Of a stretch of 64,000 nt of DNA, positions 9,501 through 20,200 are shown piece by piece. Positions within the stretch are counted from its first letter, which is position 1, and each line of letters starts with the position of its first letter. The position numbers and the translations under genes were made by a program. This stretch comes from JALNZU01 sp964463695 (lineage in GTDB: Bacteria; Bacteroidota; Bacteroidia; Bacteroidales; F082). The stretch is taken from assembly GCA_964463695.1 (NCBI GenBank), contig CAYXCZ010000004.1:62001-126000 (forward strand). The letters are read 5' to 3'. Under the pieces are notes generated by a model that saw only the letters and a list, made by a program, of their open reading frames with translations, was not told the DNA's origin and did no database searches.

Positions 9501-12355
9501 TTATTCCAGATTAGCGCATTCCCAGTGCCAATTTGTGGACTTCCTGTAACAACGCTATTATTTAGTAGCTGATAACTAACACCTGATTCTGAACTACTTA
9601 ATGTTGCATTTATTCCTGAAGGAACAGCATTTTGACAATAGACACCTCCTCCTGTAAAATTAAATGCAGTTGGAAAAGAGCCTCCAAATGTACCTGTGAT
9701 TTGTAGATCATCTAATGCCCAAAAATATCCCCAGGCGCCGGTAAAATTCCATTTAAATTTAACCTGACTCTGTCCCGCAAGAGCTGCAATATTTTGACTG
9801 AAAACAGTAGGATTGGAAGTCGTTGTTGTAGTCCATTGCTGAATCAAGGTCCAGGTGGATCCTCCATTTATGGAATAAGATAATTTAGCAGAAGATCCAG
9901 ACCATTCTTTGTAAAAATGTTTGAAACCCAGAATAACATTTGAATAAGATGATAAATCTAACAAAGGAGTTATCAAATCCGTATTTTGAGAATTTCCAGA
10001 TCCATATCCATCACTGTTTAAAAAAGCATAATTTCCGGTCAAGGCAGGAATTGGTGTTTGACCAGTCATTATACCGATCTGCCAAACTTGTCCGTTACCC
10101 TGATTATCGATGATTGACCAGCAGTTGGGCAAAGAAGCAGCTGTAAAAGATTCATTTATTGGCAATCCAAAGATTCCGCACAATGTTGAAAACTGAACTT
10201 CATTTCCATAGAAAGTGCCATTTCCAGATGTGGCATAAGCTCTGACATAATACATCGTATTCGCATTCAGATCTGTTAAATTACTTGTAAAAACTCCTGT
10301 ACCTGATCCATCTGTGGTAAAATTATCACCAGAAGGAATCGGATTGGGTTCGGTACTCCAGCAAACCCCGCGTGTCAATACCGCTGAACCACCATCTGAT
10401 GAAATATTTCCGCCACTTACAGCAGATGAAGTTGTTATATCAGATAAAGCTATTGTTGTAAGCAAAACTCCTCCGGGGGTGAATGTCTTGTTTGCACCAT
10501 AAGAAGGCCCGTCTGCATTTGCAGCTACAAGACGATAGTGGTATGGTGTTCCTGGTATAAGTTCTGATAAATTTGCATTTACATTAATAGGAATAGACCC
10601 TGAACCTGCTGAAGCTATTGAAGTGGAATTGCCATAAGACTCAGTTTCTCCCCATTCAAAAAAATAGGTGGTTGCAAGGGTGTTTGGATTTACTGTGCCA
10701 TTTAAAGTTGCTGTAGTTGAAGTAATACTTGTTGGGTCAAGTGTAACAGCCAAGGGTGCGTTTCCAAGTTTAAATGTAGCAATTCTTGTTTTGCTTGAAT
10801 TCCCTGATCCTACATATTGTGCGGTTGCCCAAAAAGTCTCATTATCTGAGGGATCTATTGCAAGCATAAAGTAATCCCCCCAACGATTTATTCCTGTCTG
10901 TGACAAAGTGCCTTCCAGAATTACCTCTTCAGAAATGTCCATAATGCCATTTCCAGCAGCATAGGCGGCAGATGATTGTCCGGTATAGCGTATTCCAGGG
11001 TTTAATGTTGCACTTGAAATAGAATACGACATGCCTACTTTTCCGGAAGGTGTCATAGCAATACTAGCCATCCAACGCGAATGAATATCCGGTGCATAAG
11101 TACCACTTTGTCTTACAGTCCACGGACCTGAGCCTGTTCTCCTAAGTTCGTACCACCTTACTCCAGCCTGGTCATTGTTATTCACATCAACTGTATGACA
11201 AGCTAAAAGCGTTTGATATGTCCCAAAGTTCCTGTATTGAGGTCTGTGCATAATTATTTGATTGACGGCATCAAGTTTCTGGGTTGTACCCTTCTGGGTG
11301 ATATTACTCCATGTTGAACCGAAATTACTATCAAATGCCGGAACATTAATTTGTTGGGTGCGGGTGAAAGTTGAACTTGCAGGTGATGACCAGTTTACAG
11401 CCAATTCGTAAATCCACAATTGATCCAAACCACCCCAGGCATCATCATTGATTGTAATGAAAATACCGGGTGATCCTTCAGGGGCAAGGGTACCATCATT
11501 ATCAGCCGGAGGAACACAATGAAACCCGCTGTTTGGTCTCCATGGATTGTCAAATCCAACCATTCGTGCTGTCCCACCAACAAGCATCTGAGCTCGTTCG
11601 ATCACATAAATGTCTTTCTTACTTGTTCCTGTTGTATTTGTTCCCATATAATAACCATCTCTCCAAACACCCAGTTTTTCATAATCAGGCATATCATCCA
11701 CATCAAAAGAGTATTTATGCCAGGTTCCTGTCGGGTCAGGGGTTGTTGAAACTGCCACAAGCATGTAATCATTTGTTCCTGCGATTGAAAACTCAGCCAC
11801 CATCCACCTTTGGGCTGCTTCATCCCAAAGTATGATTGGGTCACCATCATTGTTTTCAGCACCTGTTACACCGCTAAAAAGCTGATTTAAATTCGTAGGC
11901 CCTGCTACTAAAACACCTTGTTTGTTATAAATTGCATAAACTGTATTGATTGTTTGCATATAGTGTGTCTCATTTACATCGCCATTCACATCAGATGGTT
12001 TGTATGGGGATGTTTGACCATCAAAATTCAGCAAAGTATTCATCAAGTTTCTTGCTGAACCCATTTCTTTCTGCCATTCAGGGTCTTCGCCTTTTGGTAA
12101 TGCAGTTTCAGCAAAAGGATAGTTTCTTTCTTTTGGTACCCAACTTTTTGATTTTTGTCTGGTTGTCCCTTTAATGACCAATGCATCAAACTCTTCTTTA
12201 GTTAAAGGAGGTATGTCCTTTAAAGGACGTGATTCCCCATGATAAACTCCTGTTATAATTTTTGGCTCAGCCAAGGTGTCTTGTGCCGCTAGTTTATTTG
12301 AAATTACAGGCAAGAAAAAAACTGCGGTCATCAGAAATGATAAAATTCTTCTCAT
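6590..12355 (-). CDS. Giant T9SS surface protein with Ig-like repeats and dockerin/cohesin-like C-terminal cassette (1921 aa, contains assembly gap)
   Basis: Exported, probably surface-anchored protein of unknown ligand. Layout by residue: signal peptide 1-24 (ends LAAQ); ~110-530 a module homologous to the N-terminal part of the T9SS protein at 32899-35826; ~535-725 two Fn3-like domains; ~725-888 a MAM/cleaved-adhesin-like domain (SYSINGGSTW, WALDDLQI); ~980-1380 tandem 89-aa Ig/PKD-like domains (SVCQGT...YQWKVNG); ~1382-1457 an InlB B-repeat-like domain; ~1458-1921 the cassette shared with the other two giants, with a dockerin-like loop (about 1582), a cohesin-like domain (~1700-1810) and a T9SS type A tail (FPNPF, LGQEV). 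Thirty-four residues are unknown because of the N run, and the true protein is probably longer. A promoter lies 79 nt upstream, beside the transposase gene. Confidence 0.9.
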   Translation of the reverse strand: MRRILSFLMTAVFFLPVISNKLAAQDTLAEPKIITGVYHGESRPLKDIPPLTKEEFDALVIKGTTRQKSKSWVPKERNYPFAETALPKGEDPEWQKEMGSARNLMNTLLNFDGQTSPYKPSDVNGDVNETHYMQTINTVYAIYNKQGVLVAGPTNLNQLFSGVTGAENNDGDPIILWDEAAQRWMVAEFSIAGTNDYMLVAVSTTPDPTGTWHKYSFDVDDMPDYEKLGVWRDGYYMGTNTTGTSKKDIYVIERAQMLVGGTARMVGFDNPWRPNSGFHCVPPADNDGTLAPEGSPGIFITINDDAWGGLDQLWIYELAVNWSSPASSTFTRTQQINVPAFDSNFGSTWSNITQKGTTQKLDAVNQIIMHRPQYRNFGTYQTLLACHTVDVNNNDQAGVRWYELRRTGSGPWTVRQSGTYAPDIHSRWMASIAMTPSGKVGMSYSISSATLNPGIRYTGQSSAAYAAGNGIMDISEEVILEGTLSQTGINRWGDYFMLAIDPSDNETFWATAQYVGSGNSSKTRIATFKLGNAPLAVTLDPTSITSTTATLNGTVNPNTLATTYFFEWGETESYGNSTSIASAGSGSIPINVNANLSELIPGTPYHYRLVAANADGPSYGANKTFTPGGVLLTTIALSDITTSSAVSGGNISSDGGSAVLTRGVCWSTEPNPIPSGDNFTTDGSGTGVFTSNLTDLNANTMYYVRAYATSGNGTFYGNEVQFSTLCGIFGLPINESFTAASLPNCWSIIDNQGNGQVWQIGIMTGQTPIPALTGNYAFLNSDGYGSGNSQNTDLITPLLDLSSYSNVILGFKHFYKEWSGSSAKLSYSINGGSTWTLIQQWTTTTTSNPTVFSQNIAALAGQSQVKFKWNFTGAWGYFWALDDLQITGTFGGSFPTAFNFTGGGVYCQNAVPSGINATLSSSESGVSYQLLNNSVVTGSPQIGTGNALIWNNLTAGAYTVSATNGAGTVAMNGTVTVTEEPNQAVSVVVVAGQNPVCQGTNVTFTATPTNSGSAPIYQWLVNNLAVGTNAASYNYEPLNGDLIKVVMTSSLTCTSGSPATSNSVAITVNANLQSSVSITSTQTSVCQGTPVTYTAFPENGGSTPAYQWKVNGQNAGTNNSTFAYAPTDGDQIQVVMTSSLTCVTGNXXXXXXXXXXXXXXXXXXXXXXXXXXXXXXXXXXMTSSLTCVTGNPATSNVISMIVSNNLAASVSITASQNSVCQGTSVTYTAFPENGGSTPAYQWKVNGQNAGTNNSTFNYSPLNGDQVQVVMTSSLTCVTGNPATSNVISMIVSNNLAASVSITASQNSVCQGTSVTYTAFPENGGSSPVYQWKVNGQNAGTNNNTFAYTPGNSDLIQVVMTSSLTCVTGNPATSNTIEMVVNPSVLSLIANPMQGGTVSYTGTPQIGQIVVLDAVPANGWAFVNWTNSIGEVVSTNATFSLTFTGCNQVITANFNTLNTITGKLAFFNPYETPVPTPYSEGAFYTQLFDGLIPVGTSQQITTGIPYNFNGLETGKSYTMRVWEQTTDNLVGSTWTWNNYGGVTALDALVVSYMGIQNPVLSIFPWISPNGMEGYTPFFNQVADANNSSSITSLDALVLLYRSVNNPLTIPFPGGRHNFQIAGKKVNVIDEIVYPNAPDILFNPSGTYTATSDVSSVYYEAALPEIESETTIFHMYLVATGDVNVSYDVLNQTKLKSAISFEGVTTRKVNDELIIPVRLKQNTELAAASISMRYDPAILEVVDVIGIEIYTIDSKKGIVKIAWMDENGKPFNENDEFFALKIKILKDIKEGTSYLELLSGTEFSDKSAIVLNDVVLKANYIETSPVPVLDSKRELLHGIFPNPFRDLTTIQYTLPESGHVKVNVFNYLGQEVKLLINEHQLQGTHNLMLNNDDLRGAGTYIYQITFESKDQLIVERGTIMLAK
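8213..9420 (-). repeat. Tandem 267-bp (89-aa) Ig-like coding repeats
   Basis: The landmark gaggtcat (Met-Thr-Ser codons on the minus strand) ends at 8281, 8548, 8815, 8950 and 9217. The spacing is exactly 267 nt except across the N run. Neighbouring units are nearly identical for long stretches (for example around 8400-8550 and 8665-8815), which points to recent unit duplication or homogenisation. Four units are visible and at least one more is probably hidden in the gap. Confidence 0.93.
8816..8915. other. Assembly gap (100 N) inside the repeat array
   Basis: Exactly 100 N, a conventional placeholder length. The same ~33-nt repeat sequence ends just before the gap and resumes right after it, the usual sign of an assembler breaking in a repeat. 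Repeat periodicity predicts that the missing DNA is 232 nt or 232 plus a multiple of 267, not 100. Confidence 0.97.
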
Positions 12356-12433
12356 TCAAATGTGGTATTGTCTTCAATAAGGATGAATTGGTTAAAAAAT
12401 AATGCTTTGTGTTTTTCGGAAAAAAGACAGAAG

Positions 12434-12463
12434 CAAAGGTAGAAAGGATTTACTAGAATTCAA
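12434..12463 (-). promoter_or_regulatory. Promoter of the 1921-aa surface protein gene
   Basis: On the minus strand TTG (12463-12461), 19 nt, then TACCTTTG (12441-12434) match the Bacteroidetes -33/-7 pattern exactly. The -7 box is 79 nt before the ATG at 12355. The promoter overlaps the last codons and stop of the transposase reading frame (stop at 12453) but lies outside the IS inverted repeat, so the insertion spared it. Confidence 0.78.
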
Positions 12464-14009
12464 GAATTAAGTGAAAAATATCAACCCCGAAATTCCTGAC
12501 TTCTGACGTTTTGTGCGGTAGGAGATTCCATTTTTTAATTAATGGAGCAATCGGACTGGTCAAGATTTCTGCTGTAGGTGAAATAAACTTGAAGGTTTCT
12601 TTTGTTAAGGTGTCACGGATGTGTGATTCAGTGATGTTCCACACCAAAAGTCGTATATTCCTCAGAGACATTTTAGTTGTTAGTTCCAGGTATTTTTCAA
12701 TAACTAATGCCACGAAACAGATTAAAACATGAGATTTTATAGCTTCTTCTTTTTGGTGAAAAATGGGTCTAGCCTCTAAATCAAATTTACTCATCCTAAA
12801 TAACTGTTCCACCCGCCAAAGGTGATGATATCTTTCAATGGCTTGTTGACTTGATAGCTGACTTTCAGAAAGATCTGTGCAATAGCCTTTGATTCCCAGC
12901 AATAGCCTTCTCTTTTCTAACAAGGCAACATTTAATTCGACCTTTTCTTTTGCTACCCTTTTAATGAACTTGGCTTTTGCACCAATTGACTGGCTTTCTA
13001 CTAGTTTTTCGGCCTTTAGGATTAATTTGTTCAAGTCGGTTAATTCCTTCTTGTAACGCTTGCTGGAGAAATCACATATCAAATCCCCATGTTTTGATTT
13101 AACGCGTGTGATTGCTCCATTCACGCTGCTTAAAGCGCTTTGTATCTGCTTTATCAATCCCAGATTACTATTAGCTAACCGAGCTCCCACAATGTAGGAT
13201 ATGTTCTTCTGTCGCAGTTGCTCCAGTCTTTCCTGATCGAGCATGGCGGCATCTGCCACCACGATAGGCTTTGTATGTGGATGCTTTGATATAAAGCCCT
13301 CAATCACAGGAAGCATGGTATTGCCCTCGAAGGTATTGCCTGCAAAAACATTGTATGACAAGGGAAATCCTGATTGTGTGACCAGCAAGCCAATAACGAT
13401 CTGTGGCTGTTGAGATTTGTTATCCTTGCTGAAGCCCTGTATTTTAAGCTCATCGGCTTTGAAAGACTCGAAGTACAATGTGGTTACATCGTAAAGAACG
13501 TAATAAAACTGCTCCTTGAATTTTTGCTGTGCCACCTTATAGGCAAACTGCTCAATATCAGCTTTATGAGCAATGAGCTTGGGTATATTACGATAAATAT
13601 GTTGCGAATACTGTATGCCAAAATATCTGGAAAGAAGCTCGATTGAACGCAACTTGGAAGCAGGCTCAATTAATCGAATGATCGTTAAATCAACTAAAAG
13701 AGGCGGTAGATGAGATAGATTACATTCAATGATACAGCCCAAAAAAAATTGATACGCAAATTCATGGGTCACAGCTATGCATTCTCCCCTTTCAACAATC
13801 AACACCTTCTGCTTTTGCTCTGGAAACAAACTGACTTGTTGCGTCTGTTCTGATATCCATTCATGGGCTCTCTCAACGAGAAACCCATTCTCCTGCTCGT
13901 CTTTGGCACTACCAATATGCTTGGCAATGATTGCCCGATGCCCAACGTAACGAACCACTTGTATGGCGGTTGACCCCGACTTTGTCCTGACTTTTCTAAC
14001 CCTGTACAT
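12453..14009 (-). CDS. IS1634-type DDE transposase
   Basis: 518-aa transposase of the IS4/IS1634 group. It starts MYRVRKVRTKSGSTAIQVV and continues YVGHRAIIAKHIGSA, as in IS1634-type enzymes. Candidate catalytic residues are Asp in YDVTTLYFE (about 173), Asp in PIVVADAAML (about 250) and Glu in the RYHHLWRVEQLFRMSK block (about 400). The frame looks intact. The C-terminal codons run through the element's own inverted repeat (residues SEVRNF) and the last ~12 residues (GVDIFHLILEF) appear to come from flanking host DNA. The stop codon is therefore supplied by the target site, inside the promoter region of the neighbouring surface-protein gene. Confidence 0.9.
   Translation of the reverse strand: MYRVRKVRTKSGSTAIQVVRYVGHRAIIAKHIGSAKDEQENGFLVERAHEWISEQTQQVSLFPEQKQKVLIVERGECIAVTHEFAYQFFLGCIIECNLSHLPPLLVDLTIIRLIEPASKLRSIELLSRYFGIQYSQHIYRNIPKLIAHKADIEQFAYKVAQQKFKEQFYYVLYDVTTLYFESFKADELKIQGFSKDNKSQQPQIVIGLLVTQSGFPLSYNVFAGNTFEGNTMLPVIEGFISKHPHTKPIVVADAAMLDQERLEQLRQKNISYIVGARLANSNLGLIKQIQSALSSVNGAITRVKSKHGDLICDFSSKRYKKELTDLNKLILKAEKLVESQSIGAKAKFIKRVAKEKVELNVALLEKRRLLLGIKGYCTDLSESQLSSQQAIERYHHLWRVEQLFRMSKFDLEARPIFHQKEEAIKSHVLICFVALVIEKYLELTTKMSLRNIRLLVWNITESHIRDTLTKETFKFISPTAEILTSPIAPLIKKWNLLPHKTSEVRNFGVDIFHLILEF
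12490..12508 (+). repeat. Terminal inverted repeat, left end of IS
   Basis: AAATTCCTGACTTCTGACG is the perfect reverse complement of 14111-14129. Unusually, it lies within the transposase coding sequence near its 3' end. Confidence 0.92.
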
Positions 14010-14110
14010 GAAGCAAAAATAGCCGTTAGTGCGGCAAAATTCAAAAATATGAATTTTATGTGATTCATTTTCAAGCGCTTCAAAATCATTTTCATACTAA
14101 AATTATAAAG

Positions 14111-14129
14111 CGTCAGAAGTCAGGAATTT
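14111..14129 (-). repeat. Terminal inverted repeat, right end of IS
   Basis: CGTCAGAAGTCAGGAATTT on the plus strand is the perfect complement of the left repeat, about 100 nt upstream of the transposase start codon. Confidence 0.92.
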
Positions 14130-14175
14130 TTACAATAGCGCATCAAAGTTATAAAGTTAACCCAAATAACTGTTA

Positions 14176-14216
14176 TTAAAAAAGGCCTAACAAGCATCGA
14201 ATACTTGTTAGGCCTT
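14176..14216 (-). terminator. Terminator of the 2481-aa surface protein gene
   Basis: A perfect 13-bp stem (AAGGCCTAACAAG / CTTGTTAGGCCTT) with a 9-nt loop is followed on the minus strand by six T then AATAA. It begins 19 nt after the stop codon at 14235. Confidence 0.93.
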
Positions 14217-14234
14217 AAACTTATAAAGGGTTAA

Positions 14235-17200
14235 TTATTTTGTTAAAACAATCGTTCCTCTTACTGAATTCACATTGGTATCGCTTTCAAGAGTAATTTG
14301 ATAGAAGTAAGTTCCAGCGCCATTCAAATCATCATTACTAACCGTAACTTGATGTGCCCCAGCTTGTAGAACCTGATCTGTCAACATCTTTACTAACTGT
14401 CCAAACTGATTGTAAACTGCCATACGAACCTTACCTGATTCTGGCAGCGTGTATTGAATTGTTGCTACTGAGTTGAAAGGATTCGGATAAATACCATGAC
14501 TGATAGATAACAATTCAGGGTCGGTTATAGTTCCTGAAGCTGTTTCAATATAATCAGTTTTAAGTGTTACATTCTGTAGTTGCATTGCATTGTCATCAGA
14601 CAATTCAGTGACAGGCAGCAACTCAAGATATCTGGTTCCTGCTGAAATTTCACCTGTCAGTCTGGCTTTCAACATTACAAGGTGTTGATCGTTAGCAAAG
14701 AATTTGCCATTCAGATCATACCATGCAATTTTCACCGTTCCGTTACTTTGATCAATGTTATACAAGTCGTATCCAATTACATCCAACACTTCGATAACAT
14801 TGTTGTTGTAACTAAGCCCTAAAGTGAGGGAACCAAGTTCTGCTGCTTGACTGATACGCACAGGTATCATAATTTCATCACCTTTATTGGTATTAATTAC
14901 TCCATTGTACTCAAGCATAGCAAGCTGTTTGCTTTCTGCCTCAGGAGTGTAAGAAGTGTTAAGATCACCTGTGGCTGTGAAATAAATATTGTAAATATTT
15001 AGTCCATCGCTTATATTAGCTAATAAAACCTCTTGATAAACAGAAGGGGCAGAAACTGCAGCTGTATACACTCCGTGTTGTGTGAAAAGTTTTTCAGGAG
15101 CAACAGGATGCGCTTTAGACAGGTGGTCATCGAGTTTGGTAGTTGCAAGTGCAAAGTTATGCGCTCCACCTTCGAATGGTAATGAACCAGGTTCAGCTAA
15201 CAAACGATAAAGTACAGCTAAAGCATCACTGTTGGCAATCATTTGATTGTTATTTACATCTGCAAGCTCCATTGAGTATGGGGTAAGCTGAGTTGCACCA
15301 GCTGGCCAGATCCATGGGAAAACAGCAAGTTGAGGATCCATGTTTGCCATCCAGCTAATGATAAAGGCATCAGCAGCAGTTGCTCCACCCCAATTGTTCC
15401 ATGACCATGTGCTAGCAAGTGTGCCGTTTGCGGCTTCTTCCCATATTCTGATCGAATAGTCCTTGCCTGACTCAACTCCGGTGAACTCATAATAAGAGTC
15501 AAGACCTACTTCAAGGCTGTGGGCAACCAATTGTCGTGGGCTGAGGGCTACACCATTTTCGAAGAGCTGTACATAAAATACACCGTTGTTGTTAGGTGAT
15601 GGAATAATGGTTTCATCATTGTTAAAGTACTTGAGCTGACCTGCAATTTTAGCAGTTGAACTGAAAGTAGCTGTCAGTTTTTCGTAGCATTCATTGATCG
15701 TAAAGATTGTAACGGCTTCTGTAGAAACGATACTTCCGTTCATATCTTTCCAGTTCAGGAATTCCCATCCGGCTGCTGCAGTCGCTGTAATTGTTACTTC
15801 GGTGCCATCAGGATAATTACCTTCACCGGATACTGTACCTCCCTTTGTTGGGTTTGCTGCCAATTCAAGGAATGGAGGAGCTACACTCATCTCAATATTA
15901 TTCGAGGTGGCTACAGGAACAACAGCACATGAATGGCTGGAAGTCAACACAACACTTACTAAGTCACCGTTAAGTGGTACATAGGTATACTGAGCAGCAT
16001 TTGTGCCCACGTTATTACCGTTAACCTTCCATTGGTATGCTGGGCTAACACCACCATTTACAGGACTTGCAGTAAAGCTGGTTGGTGTAAAGTCGCATAC
16101 TGCGTTCGATGGGGTTGAAATCATAACTCCGGCAGTAAGGTCAGGTGTAACATCAATAGTAATTGCATTGGATAATGCAGTGTTATTGAGTGCACAAGAA
16201 ATACTTGTTGTAAGTAAAACGGTAACGACATCACCATCAAGTGGTAAATATGTAAAGATACTACTATTGGTACCTGAATTCTGTCCGTTTACTTTCCATT
16301 GGAAAACTGGGGCTAAACCACCATTTTCAGCAACTGCATTGAATGTTACGGGTTCGGCAAGACAGATTTCGGTGTCAACTTGCGTAATTGAAACACTTAC
16401 AGGTAAATCGTTTTGGATATTAAGCACCATTTGATCGAAATCGCTGCAATAGCTACCAGGATCAGCAGTAAGTGTTAAAGTAGCGTTTCCATTTGCAATA
16501 TCGAGTGAGCCCGGTGTATAAATCGGATTGAGAATATTGGCATTGCTAAATGTTCCATTTCCTGATGTAGTCCATACAAGAGAGGTGTAATTTGTAGCTG
16601 TTGCAGCAACGATTGGGAATACCTCTGAAACACAAACAAAGCCTGCTCCACCGGCAGATACCATTGGTGTACGCACCACTGTGAGTGTGCCGCTTTGGTA
16701 AACAAAACTATAGTTGTTGCTGATACCGCCACCAACAGTAATCGGATATGTACCTATTGGGCTGTTTGGCAATGCAGTAGTTGTGGCAACCGGTATAGTA
16801 TTCAGTTGCGCAGGTCCTTCGCCAGGAACAAAGCCTGTGTAGGTTAATGTTAAAAGAGGTAAATCGGTAAACTGACATTTGCTTTTGTCATCCGCTTTTA
16901 CAGTAAGCGATTTTTTGTTGATGGTAAGTACTGCTCCAACTCGCAAGCTTTGGCAATCTGTCAGATTACTTTTAGCTGCCACCCAGTAATTGTATACACC
17001 CACATCCGTTTTTGCAGGGGCTGCTACCGCGGTACCACCTTCGGCCTGTGTATACCAAACAAGTGTTGTTCCAGCCGGAGCCACGGCATTGAGTGTTTTT
17101 ACTGTGCCATCATATGTAACAGTAGTATTTGTTACCGTAGCAACAGGAATAGCAGCAGGTTGGGTTAAGGTAACCAGTTCAGTCTTAGGGATACCCGTTG

Positions 17201-20200
17201 CTTCTTTTACCGTATATTCATACACAGCTGCCGAAAGCTGCTCAAGCACCAGGCTGGTTGATTCCATGAGCTCATCATCTTTTTTCCATGTGATAGTGAG
17301 TGGTGGAATACCTCCTTCAACAGTAAGAGCAATCGACCCGTCGTTCGACTCAAAGCAACTGAGGTTGCTGGCAGTATGTGTGACCTCCATCGGACTGCTG
17401 ATAGAAAAATCATCAATAAAAATATTGTTGCCATAAGCACTTATAGCCTCAAGTATGATGTATCTTCCATTTCCTGTGGCTTCAGCCGGCAGGAAGAAAG
17501 AATTGGCATGCCAGCCAGCGGTTGTAACAACCGGTTCGAGCGACATGGAACGGTGAACTGTGCCCAGCAAAGTGGCATTGGTGAGATTATTCGTTGTATT
17601 GAAATAGACATTAACTTTATCAGGTGTCGTAGGTAGCCCAGCATCTCTATTCATCCAAAAACTTACCCGGAAGTTGCCTTCTGGCAAATTGATAGGAGGC
17701 GTAATCAGCTCTGCTTTTGTGCCTGAAGTAAAGCTAAAGCTGTTGAATCGTGCCATAGCGGGACCGCTTTTCGGGGAGGTTGTTGGGCTACTGCCAGTGG
17801 TAACACGTTCCCATACGCCAGGAACTCCTGTTCCGGCAGTTCTGGTATTTTTCCAGCCCATTGGAGCAAAAGCGGTACCATCGAAGCTTTCGACATAAGG
17901 TATTGTGGTAATCGTAGGATCAACCCCAAGGCCAGTCAAAGGCAGGCTGCGTAATGCTTTGCTGCTTAGGTTATCTGTAATTACAAGTTGTGCTGTTTTT
18001 GCGCCTGCTGTGCCAGGTGCAAATGTTACTGATACCGTCGCTATTTGGTCAGGTCCGAGAAGTATAGGTAATGTATTTTGCTGGTTCAATGTAAAATGAC
18101 TTGCATCAGCTCCTGTAAGTGAAATACTACTTATAGATATTGTCCCAATTCCATTGTTTGAAAAAGTAAAAGTTTGAGGTGTTGAAGCAGAAAAGATTGA
18201 CTGTGAGCCGAAGTCTTTTTGTAAAGGTGAGACAGAAAAAATCGGTTCAGTTGGAGTTTGTTCAATTTTGACGTCATCAATATACCAATAATCAAATTGA
18301 AAATGGTTTCCATCAATCACCCAGGCGATGTACGTGGATGATGATAAGGTTGTTAAGTTAACAGTTACTTCACCTGATGTATTTCCTGCACCTGATGCAT
18401 ATGAAAAAGATTCATCAATCCAATTAATTAAGTCATTACTTGTCTGAACCTTAATTGTTACTCCTACACCAAAATCATCATAGAAATGTTTAAAGCGCAC
18501 TCTTGCATTCGAAAATGCAGAAAGGTTTAGAGTCGGGCTGATAAGCCTAGATATACCTGAACTTGATACATATGAAGCACGCATCTCATTAGGTTGTCCG
18601 CTGGCATTACTACTATTATTCACATCCCACCGATTTGTTGTTACGCCACCACTAAAAGATTGAGTCCAACAAGATGGAAATAAAGTAGAGTTGAAGTTTT
18701 CAACAACAGGGAAACTACTAGTTGGTTGACAAGGAGTAGTAACCGTTGAAAGCAAACTGGTTGCAGAATATATTGGCCCCGGAACGATTGACCATGCCCT
18801 GTAATGATAGGTGGTATTTTCGGTGAGGCTGTTGTGATTGTAGGCCTCATTAGCTGGTCCAATATAATGTACCACACCACCACCGGGTATGGTTGAGCCG
18901 ATAGGATACAAGGCCGTGGGCGTGCCAAAGGCAGTAGAACTCTCCGTAGAAAACGCAATCATGATATTGTGTACCAAACTATTGGCGGTAGCTGTAAACC
19001 CAATCTGGCTCGGACCTAGCGGCAAAGCTGTGAAAGTGTTCGGAGCAGCTGGAAGCGTGGTAGCAGAACCGTCCAAAGGTGTATTGGTATTATAAGCGTT
19101 TCCACATAAGAACCCTGAATTATATGGGAATACAAAGAAATAGTACTTTGTTCCATGTGTTAAGGAACTGGCAGTAAAGCTGGTAGTGGTAGTTCCTGCA
19201 TAAACAACAGTTCCATTGCCTAAAGTGCTGCCAGCTGAATAGGCCGTACCATTTTGAGGAACTTCAGTAAGCGTAGGAGATGTGCTTCTTACGACCACAT
19301 TACCTGTTGATCCAGAAGAAGTAAAAGTTCCTGATATTGAAAAAGTTCCCGGAGTTAAAACAAGATTCGTTGGCTTAGCTGGTGTAGCACATGGCGCCAA
19401 TGGATTGCCCACTACGTGCACTGACCGCATCATCCAGGAATGGCTAGTAGCGGGATCGCCAAGAGCAAGTGCTGTCCATGCTGTACCATTACTGGAGTAA
19501 AAGCTTCTACCTGTGGTTAAAGACTGTGCACCACCAGAAAACAAAATTCCGAGCGGAGAAGTTATTGTGATCCAATATTCAGTTCCTGCAGCTATCGATG
19601 GAAAATTGTCATCGAATGCAAAATGAATCATATCTCCACCGGCTGCAAAATATGCCGGATCAGTATACTGTTTGGTATAAAAAACTGCCCCAGGAGCAGT
19701 GGTAGTAGCACCTGGCTCCCTTACTTCCACAATAAATGCACCTGATGTAATATTTTCAGTTCTGCAATAAAAGTCTACTCCTTGAAGCTTGGTAAAATTG
19801 TTAGGAGCAGTAAAGCGCACAGCAGCAATCATCTGTAATGCAGGATTATTGAATCCAGCTGTAGTGGATGGTATGTTAGTCCCATTATCGTATGTTGTTC
19901 TTGCAAAACTTTCAGGATAGACACGAATTCGTGATTGGTTGGTATTATTACTCAAAAAGCCATCGCCTAGTACATCAAGTGTACCGGTAGCCATAAATGT
20001 TCCCCTTGCCGTCGGAGTGTATGAAAGAGCTACATTTGCTTGTGTCCCTGGTGAAACCTGAGCTCCTGAATACGGCGCCTGAGCAACACCTCCAACAGTC
20101 CAGTTAAGCGTATAAGTAGCTGGATTTAATCCCATATTGTCAACTTTAACATTAACATCTATCGCCGTTAATAGTTTTGGTGATCTGGATTCCGCATCTG

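Larger units (their letters stand above)
12490..14129 (-). mobile_element. IS1634-family insertion sequence, about 1.64 kb
   Basis: One transposase gene is bounded by perfect 19-bp terminal inverted repeats at 12490-12508 and 14111-14129. The element sits between the 1921-aa and 2481-aa surface-protein genes. No matching target-site duplication is visible immediately outside the repeats (CCCCG on the left, TTACA on the right), so the insertion may be old, rearranged, or the exact ends may differ by a few bases. Confidence 0.87.

Noticed and set aside
12453..14009. Transposase as a broken pseudogene
   Set aside because: The reading frame is full length for the family with all candidate catalytic blocks; only the last residues are replaced by flanking DNA.
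12484..14135. Target-site duplication flanking the insertion sequence
   Set aside because: Bases outside the two 19-bp repeats were compared for 4-8 nt direct repeats and none matched.
16003..17436. Plus-strand ORFs of 140-150 codons inside the 2481-aa gene, and similar ones inside other giant genes
   Set aside because: They are antisense shadows with no start signals, no domains and unlikely composition; the minus-strand frame is continuous and well recognised.
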